NCBI GenBank assembly: GCA_964493245.1
Contig: CAZBNB010000002.1
Location: forward strand, 62,001 to 126,000
Length of the DNA: 64,000 nucleotides
Reading direction: 5' to 3'
Source of the DNA: CAZBNB01 sp964493245
GTDB taxonomy: Bacteria; Pseudomonadota; Gammaproteobacteria; Legionellales; Legionellaceae
The notes below the pieces were generated by a model, which was not told where the DNA came from, made no database searches, and saw only the letters and a program-made list of their open reading frames with translations. The translations under genes and the position numbers were made by a program. Shown one piece after another: positions 34,811 to 42,761 of the stretch (within the stretch, counting starts at the first letter, position 1; every line of letters starts with the position of its first letter).

Positions 34811-34876
34811 GTGTCAAAATGGGGCTCTTTCCCATTTTCGGGACACTTTGGCTCTTTCCCATTTGCGGGGGCACTT
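34811..34876. repeat. Hairpin and short tandem repeat downstream of tRNA-Leu
   Basis: AAAATGGG (34816-34823) and CCCATTTT (34831-34838) form a perfect stem with a 7-base loop, extended by GTGTC/GACAC (34811-34815 / 34842-34846). The motif GGCTCTTTCCCATTT is then repeated 27 bp further on (34823 and 34850). It lies between the tRNA and a gene pair that looks acquired. It is possibly scar or attachment-type DNA, but no copy of the tRNA 3' end was found. Confidence 0.55.
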
Positions 34877-34990
34877 TCTCAAGCACAGTAGTACTCTAAC
34901 CCTAATTATGAATGACGTTGTGGATTTTCGTATCTTTTCTCAAGTCTACGAATCAACTATTATGGTGAATCGTCATAACGGCTACTAATA

Positions 34991-36169
34991 ATGAATAATA
35001 TTGTAATTTCTGGAGCAGGGATTGCTGGCTTATGTCTAGCGAGACAGCTTAAAAGGCATGGGATTTCTTATACCATCATCGAAAAAAAATCACAGCTTAA
35101 CACAACCGGAGCGGGGATAGCATTACCTGCAAATGCTGTTCGTGCCTTGCGCCATATGGGATTATCGGCGTTTGCTGATCAATTGCATCAAGTCAATCGC
35201 ATTATTTATTCGCGATCGAATGGAAAAGTAATTAGCCAAGCCTCTTTACTCGAGGCGCCATTAAATTTAGATAAATTTGTAGCACTTGACCGCACTGAAC
35301 TGCTTGCTGCTTTGCAAGACGGCATTCAGAATGAGATTCATTTTAACACTACCATTACGGGTATTCATCAACAAAATTCAGGAGTGGACGTAACGTTCTC
35401 CAATCCAAAACTTAATGGCTATTACCAAGCAGTGATTGGTGCAGATGGTATTTATTCGAAAGTGCGTGAATTGTGCTTTGAACCATTTGAACTGGTGGAT
35501 TTAGGTGTAACTTGTTGGCGTTGGATTTCTGAACATTCAACGGAGGGCGTACAGCCCGATTACATATTTGGCTTAAATAATTCATTTTTAGCGTACCCTA
35601 TTGGAAAAAATCGAATTTATTGTTATGCACAACAAACCGATCGCATAGGCCAATATCAAAGTGCAAATAAAGCCAGTGAAAATCTAAATAACCTGTTTAC
35701 GAACTATAAAGGGATAGCGCGATTATTATTAGACAAAAGACCCTTTAATCAGTACATCCACACTGATCGACTGCGTTCTGTACCAGTCCCTTTGTTTACA
35801 CGACCAGGTGTGGCGTTAATTGGTGATGCAAGCAGTGCTTGCTCCCCAACGTTACAACAAGGGGCTGCCAGTGCATTTGAAGATGTCATTGTTTTGTCTG
35901 AGCTATTAGCTCACTTCCCTGTAAAAAAAGCGCTAGAGCATTACCAAACGCAACGTACGGAACGAGTTACTTGGACAGTTAAAACATCCGATGATGCTAT
36001 CAAATCATTCGTTAAAATGAATTCATCATTAGGCGTAATACTAAGAAATTTATTTTTTAAACGTAAAGGCCCTATTAATGTCTTAGGTTGGCGGCAGCTA
36101 CTATCAGAATGTCCTCTGAGAAATGTAACGGACTTTATTCAATCAAACGCAAATGAGAAAGCAGTATGA
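34991..36169 (+). CDS. FAD-dependent aromatic-type monooxygenase
   Basis: A group A flavoprotein hydroxylase of the PHBH fold, 392 residues. It has the FAD dinucleotide motif GAGIAGLCLA near the N-terminus, the VIGADGIYSKVR (DG) motif, and the second FAD motif LIGDASSACSPTLQQGAA. Such enzymes hydroxylate aromatic or uric-acid-like substrates with NAD(P)H and O2. It overlaps the downstream fumarylacetoacetase-family gene by 4 bp, so the pair probably oxidises and then cleaves one compound. No good ribosome site is visible. Confidence 0.85.
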   Translation: MNNIVISGAGIAGLCLARQLKRHGISYTIIEKKSQLNTTGAGIALPANAVRALRHMGLSAFADQLHQVNRIIYSRSNGKVISQASLLEAPLNLDKFVALDRTELLAALQDGIQNEIHFNTTITGIHQQNSGVDVTFSNPKLNGYYQAVIGADGIYSKVRELCFEPFELVDLGVTCWRWISEHSTEGVQPDYIFGLNNSFLAYPIGKNRIYCYAQQTDRIGQYQSANKASENLNNLFTNYKGIARLLLDKRPFNQYIHTDRLRSVPVPLFTRPGVALIGDASSACSPTLQQGAASAFEDVIVLSELLAHFPVKKALEHYQTQRTERVTWTVKTSDDAIKSFVKMNSSLGVILRNLFFKRKGPINVLGWRQLLSECPLRNVTDFIQSNANEKAV

Positions 36170-37146
36170 AATTACGCCGCGTATTAACAGATCATGGACC
36201 ACAAGTGGAAGTACTAAAAGCATCAACTGCTGAACAGTGGGTTCGATTGTCCAGCATTCCAACATTGAGTAATATTCAACAACAATTTTCCATAGATCGT
36301 TTAGCAACGGACATACTTGCTGTGCTCGCACTAGGATATGATGGTTGGCAGTTGCTTGCGGATGAAGTAAATAAAAGCCTAATCACTGCGTCGGATGATA
36401 CGATTATACTGCCTTTCCAGCCTCAATCTTTTCGAGATTTTCTACTATTTGAGCAGCATTTTATCGACGCTTCTCGTGGGTTTGTAAAACGCTTTTTACC
36501 TCAAAAATACAAAATAACTTCCTGCTATGAATCATTATTGAAAAAAACGTTTCCTAAATTTAAACCTGCTGCAATTTGGTATAAGCAACCGCTTTATTAT
36601 TTTGGTAATCATTTAAATTTTATTACTTCCGGCGAAGATATTTGCCAACCTAGTTATACGCAAGCATTAGATTATGAATTGGAGCTTGGAGCCATTCTTG
36701 CTAAACCACTTCTCAATGCATCGCCGACGGAAGCAGAAAAAGCAATAGGTGGTTATGTGGTGTTGAATGACATTAGTGCCAGAGATGTCCAAATGGCTGA
36801 GATGAGATCTGGTTTTGGCCCACAAAAGGCTAAGCATTTCTTAAATGCGATGTCGCCTATCATTGTCACTGCTGATGAAATTAGCCACCGCGTTAATCAA
36901 TTGCAAGGTAGCGTTATGATTGATGGCATAAAATGTGCTCAGTGTACCACCTCAAACATGCAATATTCCTTAGGCGAAGCAATTGCTTATATTTCTCGAG
37001 ATGAGCAACTGCATGTGGGGGAATTGTTTGGCTCTGGAACCTTACCCGGAGGAAGTGGGATGGAAAATGATCACTGGGTACGTTCTGGTAATCTTCTGAC
37101 TTTAGAGATTGATGAAATTGCCCAATTAACCAATAAAATTGTTTAG
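36166..37146 (+). CDS. Fumarylacetoacetate hydrolase family protein
   Basis: FAH-fold hydrolase with a C-terminal catalytic domain. The metal ligands are recognisable in DYELELG (Glu-Glu) and in the downstream NDISARDVQ (Asp). SGFGPQKAKHF and GSGTLPGGSGMEN match the family's substrate loops. The N-terminal ~90 residues are a cap-like domain, giving 326 residues as in eukaryote-like FAH relatives. Coupled by ATGA to the monooxygenase upstream. It probably cleaves a C-C bond in a ring-opened product; the true substrate is unknown. Confidence 0.85.
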   Translation: MKLRRVLTDHGPQVEVLKASTAEQWVRLSSIPTLSNIQQQFSIDRLATDILAVLALGYDGWQLLADEVNKSLITASDDTIILPFQPQSFRDFLLFEQHFIDASRGFVKRFLPQKYKITSCYESLLKKTFPKFKPAAIWYKQPLYYFGNHLNFITSGEDICQPSYTQALDYELELGAILAKPLLNASPTEAEKAIGGYVVLNDISARDVQMAEMRSGFGPQKAKHFLNAMSPIIVTADEISHRVNQLQGSVMIDGIKCAQCTTSNMQYSLGEAIAYISRDEQLHVGELFGSGTLPGGSGMENDHWVRSGNLLTLEIDEIAQLTNKIV

Positions 37147-37233
37147 TGCAAGGATTAAGCTCTGCATCAATATCCTTATTTTCGCAGCACTTCGAATCTG
37201 TTATCATATTTAAAGTTCGGCAAGATTTTAAGC

Positions 37234-37974
37234 ATGAATCGAATCCCTATGAAAGCGCCTTTAAAACTCATCTGTTTAAATATAGAAATGGACCGTCATT
37301 TGGAACGGATCCTGCCTTTTTTAAAAGAGCAACAACCTGATGTCATATTACTTCAAGAAGTTTTAGGAAAGGATAAAGCGTTACTAGAAAAAGCGACGGA
37401 TATGCATGGAATCTACACGATCCAGAATATTATTTGTTCTGAAAAAACGGAGGATTACTTAGGATTATTAACGCTGAGTCATTTGCCTATCATTAAAAAT
37501 GATCATATTTTTTATCGGGGTGACGGTGCGCAACGCATACGTATGACTGAGAAAGAACCCGAAAAAACAGCACGTGCGCTTACGATGATTGAGGTAGTAA
37601 AAGATAACCAAACGTATTGCATTTTAAATACCCATTTTACTTGGACACCCAATGGTCAACCTAATGAAGATCAATACCAAGACCTCCAATATTTATTAAC
37701 TCATCTTAATCAAATCCCGGAGTTTGTTTTTTGTGGTGATTTTAATGCGCCGCGAGGCACACCCATTTTTGACACGCTCGCTGCAAATTACAAAGATAAT
37801 ATTCCTGTTCACATCTCGACAACAATCGATAAACATCATCATCGCTGTGGGGATCTGGGGATTGTTGTGGATGGTGTATTCACTACGCCTGGTTATAAGA
37901 TCACGGATCTCCAGGTGATAGATAACTTGAGTGATCATTGCGCACTTTTAATAATCGTTAACGTATTGCTTTAG
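37234..37974 (+). CDS. Endonuclease/exonuclease/phosphatase (EEP) family hydrolase
   Basis: A 246-residue EEP-fold protein: LICLNIEMD with the first conserved Asn, ILLQEVLG (metal-binding Glu), ILNTHFTW (catalytic His), FCGDFNAPRG (Asp/Asn pair) and the final SDHCALL (Asp-His). The family contains DNases, sphingomyelinases and inositol phosphatases. There is no signal peptide, so it acts in the cytoplasm or is exported by another route. It stands alone, with an upstream gap of 87 bp. Confidence 0.82.
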   Translation: MNRIPMKAPLKLICLNIEMDRHLERILPFLKEQQPDVILLQEVLGKDKALLEKATDMHGIYTIQNIICSEKTEDYLGLLTLSHLPIIKNDHIFYRGDGAQRIRMTEKEPEKTARALTMIEVVKDNQTYCILNTHFTWTPNGQPNEDQYQDLQYLLTHLNQIPEFVFCGDFNAPRGTPIFDTLAANYKDNIPVHISTTIDKHHHRCGDLGIVVDGVFTTPGYKITDLQVIDNLSDHCALLIIVNVLL

Positions 37975-38136
37975 TCTATTTTAGAACATGTACTCCGTCG
38001 CATCTTATCGTTATCATCCGAATCGGGTATGATATACAGGATTTAATTTTCTAACTGCCTTCTCTATTCGACGGGCCTATCGTTCTGATGCTATTCGGTA
38101 GGCGTTTGTGTGTATATGGAATCGTTATCAAAGGAC

Positions 38137-39390
38137 ATGATGATGAAGAAAAAAATAGGCTTCATGCTACTGGTGATGATGTATTCGCTGGTAAGCTTCG
38201 CACAAACAGGGACATTATTTAATGTCACCCTCTCTAATTTGACGCTAAACATTACTACCAATATTCCTAACCACAACTACACATCAGCGGGTATTAAGCT
38301 GAATACATCGAATTATTCTCTCGCAAACCCAGGCAGCGAGTGCGTACCGCATCAAAATGGCTATTGTCTTTTTTCAGTGAATAATGTGAGTAGTAAGACG
38401 ATTACTATCACGGGAAACAGTGGCGTATTGAGCCTGACATTATGCTTAAATGGTATTAGCGCGGTTTCTTGTCAAACCAGCACATTTTCTGTGACTGCGG
38501 GCCCTAAAAACGCTTATATCACTAATAATGCTAATGGCACGGTATTGATTTGTCCCATTCAGTCTAATGGTGCATTTGGGCATTGTAATGATTCTGGTAA
38601 TACGTTTAGTTCACCGATCGGTATTCGTTTTAATAGCAGCGGTACAATCGCATATATTGTCAATAATCTTGGTGGAGGGGCGGCGGCAGTATCGCTTTGT
38701 CCGGTTAATACCGATGGAACTTTTGGAAATTGTACCGGCTCTGGTAGTACGGGCACGGCATTTATTTTGCCGTTTGATATTGCACTGAACAGCGCTGATA
38801 CGATCGCTTACGTTACCAATGTATCTTTAGCTGTTGTGCCCGTATTAGCTTGTCCAATCAATGCGAATGGAACATTGGGCTCCTGCAGTACGGCCGGCGC
38901 TACAGCAGGTCAAATTCCAAGACCGCGCGGTATCGTTTTAAATCGCTCCGGATCGCGTGCTTATGTTGTGAGTTACTTCACATCCGACGTCATCTTGTGT
39001 AATGTGAATACCAATGGAACATTTGGTTCGTGTGGTAGTGCGGGGAATACAGGGAGCGGGAGTTTCTCTTCGCCATCGGGAATTACATTAAACGCGGATG
39101 AGACAAAAGCGTATGTTGCAAACAGCGGCAATAATACCATATCTGTCTGCCCAATCAATTCTAATGGAACATTTGGCGCGTGTGTCTATTCAGGTAACTC
39201 TGGCACTGCTTTTAGTAATCCTGTTTTTGTGGCTTTAAATAGCACTAAAGCGTTGGCTTATGTCACAAATGTCTTAAGCAACAGCGTTTTAATGTGCCCA
39301 CTCAATGAGAATGGAGGCTTTGGTGCTTGTTTAGATTCAGGAAACTCGGGTTCGGCATTCAATGGTCCAGCCGGGATTGCACTGCTTTAA
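38137..39390 (+). CDS. Secreted six-repeat beta-propeller-like protein (paralogue 1)
   Basis: The signal peptide (about 20 residues, ending SFAQ) is followed by an N-terminal beta-rich domain with two Cys pairs (about 35-115). Six repeats of ~45 residues follow, each containing a CPxNxNGTFGxC-type motif and then a GIxLNxxGTxAYVxN strand pair. The second half of each unit resembles YVTN/lactonase-type beta-propeller repeats. The two cysteines in each unit could form disulfides in the periplasm or outside the cell. Three tandem ATGs (38137, 38140, 38143) follow AAAGGA. A homologue at 61610-62833 shares the upstream bases, signal peptide, N-terminal domain and all six repeats. The downstream beta-barrel gene may be its partner. 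Function unknown. Confidence 0.75.
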   Translation: MMMKKKIGFMLLVMMYSLVSFAQTGTLFNVTLSNLTLNITTNIPNHNYTSAGIKLNTSNYSLANPGSECVPHQNGYCLFSVNNVSSKTITITGNSGVLSLTLCLNGISAVSCQTSTFSVTAGPKNAYITNNANGTVLICPIQSNGAFGHCNDSGNTFSSPIGIRFNSSGTIAYIVNNLGGGAAAVSLCPVNTDGTFGNCTGSGSTGTAFILPFDIALNSADTIAYVTNVSLAVVPVLACPINANGTLGSCSTAGATAGQIPRPRGIVLNRSGSRAYVVSYFTSDVILCNVNTNGTFGSCGSAGNTGSGSFSSPSGITLNADETKAYVANSGNNTISVCPINSNGTFGACVYSGNSGTAFSNPVFVALNSTKALAYVTNVLSNSVLMCPLNENGGFGACLDSGNSGSAFNGPAGIALL

Positions 39391-39419
39391 ATACCAATCA
39401 GAAAAATAAGGAATATGTC

Positions 39420-40196
39420 ATGTTTTATAAAAAATATCTTTTCTTAAGCATGGTTTTATTGACAGGACAAGTTTTGGGTCAATCGCTCGATTCGAATACC
39501 ATTCTTGATACGAAGACCCGTGTCTTATCCGCGGTTTCCTCTCGACTAAAAAATGGTCATGCTCATGTTCAATTTGGTGGGTACTGGAGTTCACAGGGTA
39601 AAAACCAACACGTTAATATCCAAGGTTTGATTGGTGATCAATTTACTGTCACACAAAAAAAAGACAGCAATGGCTTGGTCGGGTTGGGGTATTTTGTAGA
39701 AGGGCCGAAAAACGAGCGGTTTAATCTGATTTATGGCCTCAATGCTTTTTATTTAGCCCCGACCTTGGTTGCAGGCAATGTCATTCAAGAGAATATATTC
39801 ACAAATTTATCGTACGCCTATAAAGTCACGCATTATCCGCTCTATGCGATGGCAAAGACACTCATCAATACCAAATCATCGCGCTATACTTATACTTTTG
39901 GCGCGGGTATTGGGCCTAACTTTATGTATACGGGCTCTTTTAAAGAAAGATCACTGAATGAACAAACGCTACCTGACTCCACTATTTTCGCAGCGCATAC
40001 CACCACAACGTTGAGTGCAACGGCAGGAGCGGGAATTAAATTCAATCAAGTTTTCGGTAATGCGCCATTAGAGTGTGGCTATCGCTTTTTTTATTTAGGA
40101 AAAGGGCATTTTAATATATCCAATACACAAGTGTTGAGCTCATTAAACACGGGCAGCACTTATGCAAGTGCTGTGATGTGCGCACTGGTTGTGTAA
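39420..40196 (+). CDS. Outer-membrane beta-barrel-like protein
   Basis: A signal peptide (about 21 residues, ending VLGQ) precedes ~235 residues of alternating hydrophobic/polar strands with Gly/Tyr turns, such as AHVQFGGYW, GLVGLGYFV, NLIYGLNAFYL and YTFGAGIGPNFMY. This is typical of an 8- to 10-strand outer-membrane barrel. The last residue is not the usual aromatic (it ends ALVV), so strand assignment is tentative. The ATG at 39420 with AAGGA is chosen over an upstream in-frame start that would overlap the previous gene. It follows the repeat protein by 29 bp and is probably co-transcribed with it. Confidence 0.7.
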   Translation: MFYKKYLFLSMVLLTGQVLGQSLDSNTILDTKTRVLSAVSSRLKNGHAHVQFGGYWSSQGKNQHVNIQGLIGDQFTVTQKKDSNGLVGLGYFVEGPKNERFNLIYGLNAFYLAPTLVAGNVIQENIFTNLSYAYKVTHYPLYAMAKTLINTKSSRYTYTFGAGIGPNFMYTGSFKERSLNEQTLPDSTIFAAHTTTTLSATAGAGIKFNQVFGNAPLECGYRFFYLGKGHFNISNTQVLSSLNTGSTYASAVMCALVV

Positions 40197-40257
40197 TATT
40201 CAAAATGTTATTTTGAGTCGATTGCTTTTTAAGTAAACTGAGACAGGAATATACAAT

Positions 40258-41337
40258 ATGCTTTTTGACCCGATTAAAATAGGAGCAATCACACTGGCCA
40301 ATCGAATTGTGATGGCGCCATTAACCCGCAGTCGCGCGGGCGCTGGTGATGTTCAAAATGCCATGCATGCCACTTATTATCAGCAACGCGCAACGGCTGG
40401 TCTGATGATTAGTGAAGCAACGCAAATTTCTCCTCAAGGAAAAGGCTATGCTTTTACGCCAGGCATTTATTCACCTGAGCAGGTTGCTGGTTGGCGATTG
40501 GTTACAGATGCAGTACATCAATCTGGCGGACGTATTTTTGCGCAATTGTGGCATGTAGGGCGAATTTCTCATCCTGATTTACAGCCCAATCATGATTTAC
40601 CTGTTGCGCCCTCTGCTATTCGTCCAACAGGACAGGCTTTTACTGAGACAGGATTACAGCCTTTTGTTACACCGCGTGCGCTTTTGCTCGAAGAAATTCC
40701 AGATATCGTTGCACAATATGCGCATGCCGCCCAATGTGCTAAGCAAGCGGGATTTGATGGCGTTGAAATTCATGCCGCTAATGGTTATTTGTTAGCCCAG
40801 TTTCTTTGTGATAACAGTAATCAACGCACCGATATTTATGGTGGATCACTGGAAAATCGAGCGCGCATTATTTTGGATGTGCTAAGTGCTGTCACAAAGA
40901 TATGGCCATCACAACAGGTTGGGATTCGTTTATCGCCGGTTAATCCAGCAAATGACGCTCTCGATAGTCAACCACAAACCACGTTTGATTATTTAATTTC
41001 TCAATTGAATGTATTTCATCTTGCTTATATTCATTGTGTTGAAAGCACAACACCGAGTGCACAAGGACAACAACCGATACATTCTTTTGATTTTCCCGCG
41101 CTGCGGCGAGCGTTTAATGGCTTTTATATTGCAAACAGTGGTTATGATTTCAATCGTGCTTGCGCGGCATTAGAAAAAAACCATGCTGATTTAATTGCTT
41201 TTGGTAGACTTTTTATTGCTAATCCAGATTTGGTGCAGCGTTTGCAAACGAACGCCCCTTGTGCAGAGGCACCTCGTGAAACATGGTATGGGGGGGGAGA
41301 ACAGGGATATATCGACTGGCCGGCTTTACCCAAGTAA
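40258..41337 (+). CDS. nemA: Alkene reductase, old yellow enzyme family
   Basis: An FMN-dependent TIM-barrel ene-reductase of 359 residues. The N-terminus LANRIVMAPLTRSRA, the FAQLWHVGRISHP stretch, the catalytic His/Asn pair in VEIHAANGYLLAQF, and the FGRLFIANPDLV phosphate-binding end match NemA. It reduces activated C=C bonds (enones, maleimides, nitro compounds) with NADPH and protects against electrophiles. Stands alone; a short hairpin repeat follows its stop. Confidence 0.93.
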   Translation: MLFDPIKIGAITLANRIVMAPLTRSRAGAGDVQNAMHATYYQQRATAGLMISEATQISPQGKGYAFTPGIYSPEQVAGWRLVTDAVHQSGGRIFAQLWHVGRISHPDLQPNHDLPVAPSAIRPTGQAFTETGLQPFVTPRALLLEEIPDIVAQYAHAAQCAKQAGFDGVEIHAANGYLLAQFLCDNSNQRTDIYGGSLENRARIILDVLSAVTKIWPSQQVGIRLSPVNPANDALDSQPQTTFDYLISQLNVFHLAYIHCVESTTPSAQGQQPIHSFDFPALRRAFNGFYIANSGYDFNRACAALEKNHADLIAFGRLFIANPDLVQRLQTNAPCAEAPRETWYGGGEQGYIDWPALPK

Positions 41338-41357
41338 GGGGACGTGTTCACTCCAAG

Positions 41358-41380
41358 GTTCAATAGCGAGGCCATGAACG
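41358..41380. repeat. Short gene-end hairpin repeat, copy 2
   Basis: GTTCA...TGAAC around AGCGAGGC, 20 bp after the nemA stop. It matches 18150-18172 at 20 of 23 positions. Both copies lie between convergent genes. Confidence 0.6.
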
Positions 41381-41455
41381 GCGACAAGTAAGGTCATTCG
41401 TAAATGTCCTCGAAACCTGCCTGTTCGCCAAATACAGTCGCTCGGTCAACAGCCC

Positions 41456-42472
41456 CTAATAATGAGCTGGCATGTGAGCGGTGAGTTGATAGCCTAGCGT
41501 GATCAATCCAATAAACAAAATAAAAGCCAAGTAAAATGGTTTGATACCAATGGCTTTTATTTTAACAAAATTTGTTTCAATCCCCAGTCCAGCCATTGCT
41601 AACGTCAGTAAAAATGTATCGAAATCGTTGATCATACTGACGATTGGCAGCGGTAATAAATGGAGCGAGTTAAAGCCAACGACGGCGACGAACCATAAAG
41701 CAAACCAGGGAAAGCTGGCCATCAGTTGATGACGGGCACCGTGTTTAGATCCTCTCGCAATGATTAAACCTAATAAAATGAGCATGGGGGCAAGCATCAT
41801 GACCCGTGTCATTTTGACAATAACAGCAATATTTCCTGCTTCCGTTGATATTTGTGTGCCAGCAACAACAACTTGTGCAACTTCGTGGATCGTTGAGCCA
41901 ACGTAAATACCATATTGTGTATCATTAAAACCAAGCCAACCGACATGTTGCATAAAAGGATAAAGAAACATCGCCAGTGTGCCAAATAACACGACACTGA
42001 TGACCGCAAACGCCGCTTTATGCGGCTCACTTTTTAGAACACCCTCGGTTGCCAGAACAGCGGCTGCACCACAAATAGCCGCGCCGCTACTGACTAAAAT
42101 CGAAGTGTCTCGATCTAATTTAAATACTTTCATGCCTATCCATGTTCCGACCACCATGGTTAAGGACACAATACAAACATCAATGAATAGACCGGTTAAA
42201 CCGACGGCATAAATATCTTGAAATGTTAATCGAAATCCGTAAAAAACAATCGCAATACGTAATATTCGTTTGGCAACAAATTGTATTCCGGGAGTCCATT
42301 CATGTGGTAAATGTTGGCGCAGCGTACTACCATAAATCATGCCCAATACGACAGCGATCACCAAGGGGCTAAATCCCAGTTGCTTAATCCATTGAATATT
42401 GGATAAATAAAAGCTAGATAAAGCAAACAGGCAGGCGAAAATAATACCATTTAATGTGTGATGTCTATTCAT
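41456..42472 (-). CDS. yeiH: YeiH/UPF0324 family putative sulfate exporter
   Basis: A 338-residue integral membrane protein with about ten hydrophobic segments. The family signatures LAIVLGMIYG-like start (VIAVVLGMIYG), RIAIVFYGFRLTFQDI, VSSGAAICGAAAV and GSTIHEVAQVV(A)AG are clear. The family is annotated as sulfate or sulfite-linked exporter on weak evidence. It ends close to nemA (convergent) and is divergent from the lysine decarboxylase gene, with a MITE copy in the space between. Confidence 0.9.
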   Translation of the reverse strand: MNRHHTLNGIIFACLFALSSFYLSNIQWIKQLGFSPLVIAVVLGMIYGSTLRQHLPHEWTPGIQFVAKRILRIAIVFYGFRLTFQDIYAVGLTGLFIDVCIVSLTMVVGTWIGMKVFKLDRDTSILVSSGAAICGAAAVLATEGVLKSEPHKAAFAVISVVLFGTLAMFLYPFMQHVGWLGFNDTQYGIYVGSTIHEVAQVVVAGTQISTEAGNIAVIVKMTRVMMLAPMLILLGLIIARGSKHGARHQLMASFPWFALWFVAVVGFNSLHLLPLPIVSMINDFDTFLLTLAMAGLGIETNFVKIKAIGIKPFYLAFILFIGLITLGYQLTAHMPAHY

Positions 42473-42556
42473 TTGTAATCAATCCATGTGTTTTTTATTT
42501 AAATTACCACGGATTGTTTCTATTCCCAAGCAACTTCAAAGTTCGATTTTTACGCA

Positions 42557-42671
42557 CAGGACTTACGTAAAACAATGATCTATTCGTTGGATTGTATTTT
42601 TAATTTGGTCATCTAAATGCTCTCATTAAAAATACAACCCGCTTCGACCTTGTTGTTTTGCGTCAGTCCTG
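42557..42671 (-). repeat. MITE-like palindromic repeat, copy D (115 bp)
   Basis: Ends CAGGACTTACGT... and ...GCGTCAGTCCTG. The internal order of the CGTTGGATT and CCGCTTCGACC blocks is reversed relative to copies A and C, so the element lies in the opposite orientation; it is 8 bp shorter. It occupies the divergent promoter space between yeiH and the decarboxylase gene. Confidence 0.85.
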
Positions 42672-42761
42672 ATGCAAACGCTTTTTCTGCTTAAACTTGT
42701 TTTTTTGTCTTTTCGGTGTATTGTAAAAAGAGAGATAGCGTTTTAAAAAGGACATTTATTT

